Shown piece by piece: positions 60,249-64,000 of a stretch of 64,000 nucleotides of DNA; positions within the stretch are counted from its first letter, which is position 1, and each line of letters begins with the position of its first letter. Source of the stretch: Biformimicrobium ophioploci (GTDB lineage Bacteria > Pseudomonadota > Gammaproteobacteria > Pseudomonadales > Cellvibrionaceae); NCBI RefSeq assembly GCF_030270605.1, contig NZ_BSYJ01000003.1:1-64000 (forward strand), in the 5' to 3' direction. The notes beneath the pieces were generated by a model. It did no database searches, had not been told where the DNA came from, and worked only from the letters and a program-made list of their open reading frames with translations. The position numbers and the translations under genes are program-made.

Positions 60249-61106
60249 ATGAAACAAATAGTCCAAATACTGGTACTGTCGTGGGTGCTTGGTGGTTGCT
60301 CCGCTCCTGCGATTTATTCCAATACCCCAGTGGCCACGGGTGAGCAGGTAGTTAAGGAGGTTTACGGGCAGCCGGTAATATTTTCCGAGGGGCGGCACCT
60401 GCTCGCGTTGTCTACCGATGAGATTATCTATGATGCGGAAGCAGAGGCGCTGTTCCTGCGCTTCTGGGCTTTTAACGGCGGTACAGAAGATCTCCTGCTC
60501 GACAGAGCGGATGTGCGGGGCTTTCTTCATAATGCAAACGAAAGGGTAAGCATTCCACTGATGTCCCAGGATGAAGTGAATCTCTGGCGGGAAGCCAAGA
60601 CTACCCGCAAGATCCTGAGCGTAACGTACTACACCAATCACACGCCGGTTTCATCTCCTCTGTATTTTGATACTGCACTGCAGGACGTCGCTTATGCAAA
60701 CCGGGGTGGGGTTGGGGGAATGTTATTGCAATCGAATGAACTGGGTTCCGGGGCACGCGCGATAAATGGTGAGAACGGCGCGCAGTCGACGAGCGGTATT
60801 CTCCACTATTACAAGTATTTTCCAGAGTACTATGTGGGATCGCCGGGAGGCGATAACCCGTTCAACAAGACATTCCGGAAAATAACTTACCGGAAGACCG
60901 TGCCGGCTCCGCGAATGATATTTGGTGACCGGATGATACCCGCAGGGGAAGTACAGGGTGGTTTTATTGCGCTGGATATGCGCAACGCCAGTCGCAAAGA
61001 CCCGGCGATTCTGACGTTGCAGGTCAAACTGGGTGGCGAACAGCACCTGTTCAACATCCGTCAGGACAGGATTCCGCGGGATGAGGTGGCAGCACTCCTT
61101 GAATAG
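60249..61106 (+). CDS. Hypothetical lipoprotein
   Basis: A 285-residue protein I do not recognise. The N-terminus has a lipoprotein signal with lipobox VLGGC (C17), so it is membrane-anchored. The rest reads as alternating beta strands (LFLRFWAFNGGTEDLLL, then FGDRMIPAGEVQGGFIALDMRN), suggesting an Ig-like or beta-sandwich fold. There are no further cysteines to suggest metal binding. It is less GC-rich than its neighbours. It lies between the DJ-1 gene (divergent) and DUF885 gene (convergent), which gives no clear hint of role. Confidence 0.75.
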   Translation: MKQIVQILVLSWVLGGCSAPAIYSNTPVATGEQVVKEVYGQPVIFSEGRHLLALSTDEIIYDAEAEALFLRFWAFNGGTEDLLLDRADVRGFLHNANERVSIPLMSQDEVNLWREAKTTRKILSVTYYTNHTPVSSPLYFDTALQDVAYANRGGVGGMLLQSNELGSGARAINGENGAQSTSGILHYYKYFPEYYVGSPGGDNPFNKTFRKITYRKTVPAPRMIFGDRMIPAGEVQGGFIALDMRNASRKDPAILTLQVKLGGEQHLFNIRQDRIPRDEVAALLE

Positions 61107-61183
61107 GGTGCCGCAACTGCTCGATGGGGCTTTCAGGAAGGCACCAGTGCGATACTGGAGCCTCCCACTTCAGCAGCCTTCTG

Positions 61184-63133
61184 TCAGGCGGCGTCTTTCT
61201 GTTCCCTAATCCAGTGCTCCACGCGCTTCTCCAGCATGGGCAGGGGGAGGGAACCACCACCGAGTACGGTATCGTGGAAGCCGCGAATATCGAATTTTTC
61301 GCCAAGCTCGCCTTTCGCTTTTTCGCGCAATTCCAGGATCTTCAGCATACCGCTCTTGTAGGACGTAGCCTGGCCCGGAATGGTCAGGTAGCGCCGTACT
61401 TCAGAGCGGATTGCACTGGCCGGGATGGCGGTGTTTTGGAGAAGGTAGTCTTCGGTCTGCTTCTGGCTCCAGCCCTTTGCATGCAGGCCTGAGTCCACTA
61501 CCAGGCGAGCTGCGCGCCAGACTTCCGAGTTGAGGCGGCCGAAATCCATCAGGATATTTTCGAATTGCCCCATCTCCTTGGCCAGCTGTTCGGAGTACAG
61601 GGCCCAGCCTTCTATGTAGGCACCGAAGCCGGCCTGGGTTCGGAATTGCGGGATGCCTTCCAGCTCCTGTGCAATGGAGATCTGCATATGGTGGCCGGGG
61701 CTTCCCTCGTGATAGGCCGTGGTTTCCATTTTGGTCTTGGAGTAGGCCCCCATGTCAGACATATGTATGTAATAGGTGCCGGGGCGTGAGCCATCTGGTG
61801 TCCCGGCCCGGTAGTGCGCCGCACCGCCATCAACCTCTCGGAATTTCTCCACCCTTTGTACCTCGAGTTTGGCTTTGGGCAGAATGCCGAAATACTCGGG
61901 TAGCTTTTCCTCGATTTCCGCGAGGAAACCACGGGTATCTGACAGGTAGCCTTCGCGTCCTGCGTCAGTGTTCGGGAAGTAAAGCGACTTGTCGTCACGG
62001 ATATAGGTGAAGAAATCCTGCAGGGTGCCTTCAAAACCGGCAGCCTGCTTGATGGTTTCCATCTCCTTGTGGATACGGGCAACTTCATCGAGTCCCATCT
62101 GGTGCACGGCATCTGCACTGATATCGAGGGTGGTGTGATTGGCGAGGCGGTTTTTATAGTAGGCCTCGCCATCGGGCAGCGCCGATACACCGCGGGGCTC
62201 GACATCCGCATTTCCCTTGTCGCTTTTCAACCAGGCAATGTAGGCATCATACGCAGGCTCGAATGTTCCAGTAAGTGCGGTGCTGGCGGCAGCTTCCAGC
62301 TCGGCAGCGGCCTCTTCATCGATCTTGCCGGCCTCCTGCAGGGCCTTGATCTTGCCCTTCGCATCCCTGAACAGCGGAGCTTCACCTTCACCATTGAACG
62401 GTGCGCCGGTAATCACTTTCTGGGCACGCTGCTGTGCCAGATCGTAGATAAACTGCGGCGGGCGCACACCATCTGCGGCGGAGAGTTTGGCCCGTTCGTG
62501 CAACTGGGTGATGGCGCGGCCGATTCCGGCAATACGGGCAATGTAGGCCTGCATGTCTTCAACACTCTCCACCTTGTGGATGCTAATCAGGAATGACGGT
62601 AGAGATGATTCCGGGCCACCTAATTCGTTGGCAAAGTAGCGGTGGCGCCGGAAGGCGTCGTTGGCCTTGTCGCGCTCGTATTCGAATACCCAAAGGTCGT
62701 AGGATTCCTGTGCCAGGGGCGGGAGCCGATCATAGTCGAAGCTGGCCTTGAGTTCCGCGACAGTTTTGCCAAACCACTGCAACTGCCCGGCCGCCGCCTC
62801 CTCGCTCATATCGTCGATCTGGTCATACAGTGCTTTGCGACCGAGGCGACTTAGCTTCATCGGGCTGAACTGCAGCTTTTCCTCGTATTTTGCATCCAGC
62901 CATTCGGTCAGGCGCTCGGCCTCTGCGGTGGGGTCTTTAACTGCGGCATCGTCGGCCGCCACGTCGTTCTGGGCTTTTGTTGCCTGTTCTGCATCTATGC
63001 CCGGTGCCTTGTCCCCCTGACAGCCACTCAGAACGGCCAGGGCCAGAATGCCGGGGATCAGGGAAATGGCTTGTTTGGTTCGTATGTTCCTTTTCATATT
63101 TCTTTTTATTCTCCTTTTCATTCTTGCTTTCAT
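61184..63133 (-). CDS. DUF885 family lipoprotein (predicted metallopeptidase-like)
   Basis: A 649-residue lipoprotein with lipobox LSGC (about C38). DUF885 proteins carry a HEGxPGHH motif, here AYHEGSPGHHMQIS at about residue 465, resembling a zinc peptidase site; some are annotated as peptidases but the activity is not well established. An additional Glu lies in YIEGWALY, 25 residues on. The ATG at 63133 has AGGA before it; ATGs at 63121 and 63097 are alternatives, and 63097 fits a normal signal length best. A second copy follows at 63.3 kb, so it is one of a tandem pair. Confidence 0.85.
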   Translation of the reverse strand: MKARMKRRIKRNMKRNIRTKQAISLIPGILALAVLSGCQGDKAPGIDAEQATKAQNDVAADDAAVKDPTAEAERLTEWLDAKYEEKLQFSPMKLSRLGRKALYDQIDDMSEEAAAGQLQWFGKTVAELKASFDYDRLPPLAQESYDLWVFEYERDKANDAFRRHRYFANELGGPESSLPSFLISIHKVESVEDMQAYIARIAGIGRAITQLHERAKLSAADGVRPPQFIYDLAQQRAQKVITGAPFNGEGEAPLFRDAKGKIKALQEAGKIDEEAAAELEAAASTALTGTFEPAYDAYIAWLKSDKGNADVEPRGVSALPDGEAYYKNRLANHTTLDISADAVHQMGLDEVARIHKEMETIKQAAGFEGTLQDFFTYIRDDKSLYFPNTDAGREGYLSDTRGFLAEIEEKLPEYFGILPKAKLEVQRVEKFREVDGGAAHYRAGTPDGSRPGTYYIHMSDMGAYSKTKMETTAYHEGSPGHHMQISIAQELEGIPQFRTQAGFGAYIEGWALYSEQLAKEMGQFENILMDFGRLNSEVWRAARLVVDSGLHAKGWSQKQTEDYLLQNTAIPASAIRSEVRRYLTIPGQATSYKSGMLKILELREKAKGELGEKFDIRGFHDTVLGGGSLPLPMLEKRVEHWIREQKDAA

Positions 63134-63233
63134 ATTTCCTGTTTCTTGGCCTCTTTCGGGCCCTGTCAGAAACTCGGGGATAACTTTTGCACGATTGGCC
63201 GGATTAGTCGAATTGTGGGCCCGCCGTCGGGCA

Positions 63234-63264
63234 ATAAAAAACCCCGACTCTTGCGAGCCGGGGT
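63234..63264 (-). terminator. Rho-independent terminator of the second DUF885 gene
   Basis: Read leftward, ACCCCGGCTC-GCAA-GAGTCGGGGT forms a 10-bp stem with one mismatch and runs into six T. It lies 28 bp after the stop codon of the truncated DUF885 gene. Confidence 0.9.
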
Positions 63265-63291
63265 TTACGCATGGCGCTAACGGTCTGCCGA

Positions 63292-64000
63292 TCAGGACTG
63301 CTTGACGCTCTCGATCCAGCGGTCCAAGCGTTTTTCCAGCATCGGCAGTGGCAGGGAGCCGCCACCGAGTACGGTATCGTGGAAGCCGCGAATATCGAAT
63401 TTGTCGCCAAGCTCGGCTTTCGCTTTTTCGCGCAGTTCCAGAATCTTGAGCATACCGATCTTGTAGGAAGTCGCCTGTCCCGGGTAGGTCAGGTAACGGC
63501 GCACTTCCGAGCGCACCGCGCTCTCAGGGATCGGTGCATTCTGCAGGAAGTACTCTACGGCCTGGTTCTGGGTCCAGCCTTTGGCGTGAAGGCCGGTGTC
63601 TACCACCAGGCGTGCGGCACGCCAGATTTCCGCGGTCAGGCGACCGAAGTCCTTGTAGGGATCAGTGAACTGGCCCATTTCCTTGGCGAGCATTTCGGAG
63701 TACAGCGCCCAGCCCTCGATGTAGGCACCAAAGCCCGCCTGGGTGCGGAACTGCGGGATGCCTTCCAGTTCCTGCGCGATCGAGATCTGCATATGGTGGC
63801 CGGGGCTACCTTCGTGGTAGGCCGTGGTTTCCATGTCGTTCTTGGAGTAGGCGCTCATATCGGACATATGCACGTAGTAGACGCCCGGGCGGGAGCCATC
63901 CGGTGTGCCGCCCTGGTAGTGCTGGGCACCGCCGTCGACTTCGCGGAAGGGTTCTACGCGCTTCACTTCGAGTTTGGCCTTGGGCAGGATGCCGAAGTAC
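63292..64000 (-). CDS. DUF885 family protein, C-terminal part (cut by right edge)
   Basis: The last 235 residues of a second DUF885 protein; the frame is open to the window end, so the start lies outside. It matches its neighbour almost residue for residue through HEGSPGHHMQIS, YIEGWALYSE and the C-terminus FDIRGFHDTVLGGGSLPLPM. Differences cluster at loop positions and the last 12 residues (RLDRWIESVKQS against RVEHWIREQKDAA). The pair is a recent tandem duplication. The HEGxPGHH and Glu motifs are intact, so both copies should be active if the family is. Confidence 0.88.
   Translation of the reverse strand, partial: YFGILPKAKLEVKRVEPFREVDGGAQHYQGGTPDGSRPGVYYVHMSDMSAYSKNDMETTAYHEGSPGHHMQISIAQELEGIPQFRTQAGFGAYIEGWALYSEMLAKEMGQFTDPYKDFGRLTAEIWRAARLVVDTGLHAKGWTQNQAVEYFLQNAPIPESAVRSEVRRYLTYPGQATSYKIGMLKILELREKAKAELGDKFDIRGFHDTVLGGGSLPLPMLEKRLDRWIESVKQS

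Noticed and set aside
1-64000. tRNA, rRNA, CRISPR arrays, transposases, phage genes
   Set aside because: I looked for tRNA T-loop signatures, direct repeats with regular spacers and transposase or integrase motifs and saw none I could support.

Overview
The window is a 64-kb chromosomal segment, GC-rich throughout, with dense genes of strongly biased codon use. The gene set is that of an aerobic gram-negative gammaproteobacterium: FadE and FadL for fatty acid use, MepA and Ddl for murein, YbgA-photolyase, a Blc-type lipocalin, many lipobox lipoproteins, MacB-like exporters and DUF1631. The mix resembles marine Cellvibrionales such as Microbulbifer; that placement is inference from gene content, not a database result. 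I found no rRNA, tRNA, CRISPR array, transposase or prophage.

Layout. 1-6 kb: a possible gene tail at the left edge, an HNH nuclease, then a tight three-gene 2-oxoacid:acceptor oxidoreductase operon (GltD-like flavoprotein with clustered cysteines, fused gamma-alpha subunit, TPP beta subunit) and an elaborate palindromic repeat. 6-10 kb: an amidohydrolase lipoprotein and an HExxH metalloprotease lipoprotein whose best start is a rare ATT codon. 10-17.5 kb, minus strand: serine protease, membrane FHA protein, HisC, MepA and Ddl form one co-directional run (protease and FHA genes overlap), preceded by a long Cys/Met-type PLP enzyme. 17.5-18.1 kb is a gene-free stretch with terminators facing both ways.

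18-26 kb is the most distinctive region. A minus-strand operon encodes an FHA/winged-helix-like protein and three Hanks-type Ser/Thr kinases, each with a transmembrane segment; two carry large TPR-like C-terminal regions. It abuts, stop codon to stop codon, an orphan 152-residue protein of unknown function. With the membrane FHA protein and its protease a few kb away, this region looks like a phospho-signalling island.

26-44 kb: a methyltransferase; a four-gene MacB-like exporter (adaptor, ATPase, two permeases); an Hsp70-like YegD protein; a patatin-like lipoprotein; FadL; a 7TM hybrid histidine kinase whose receiver domains lack the phospho-acceptor Asp; a cytochrome c lipoprotein; gamma-glutamyltransferase; and DUF1631. 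44-49 kb: a hotdog thioesterase, the YbgA-SDR-photolyase operon and a lipocalin.

49-54 kb holds a second exporter of unusual composition: one ATPase, three successive adaptor-like proteins (one secreted, two lipoproteins) and one MacB-like permease, all translationally overlapping. 54-64 kb: FadE, a Na/Pi cotransporter, a MaoC-like protein, a DJ-1/PfpI protein, an orphan lipoprotein and two tandem DUF885 proteins, the second cut by the right edge.
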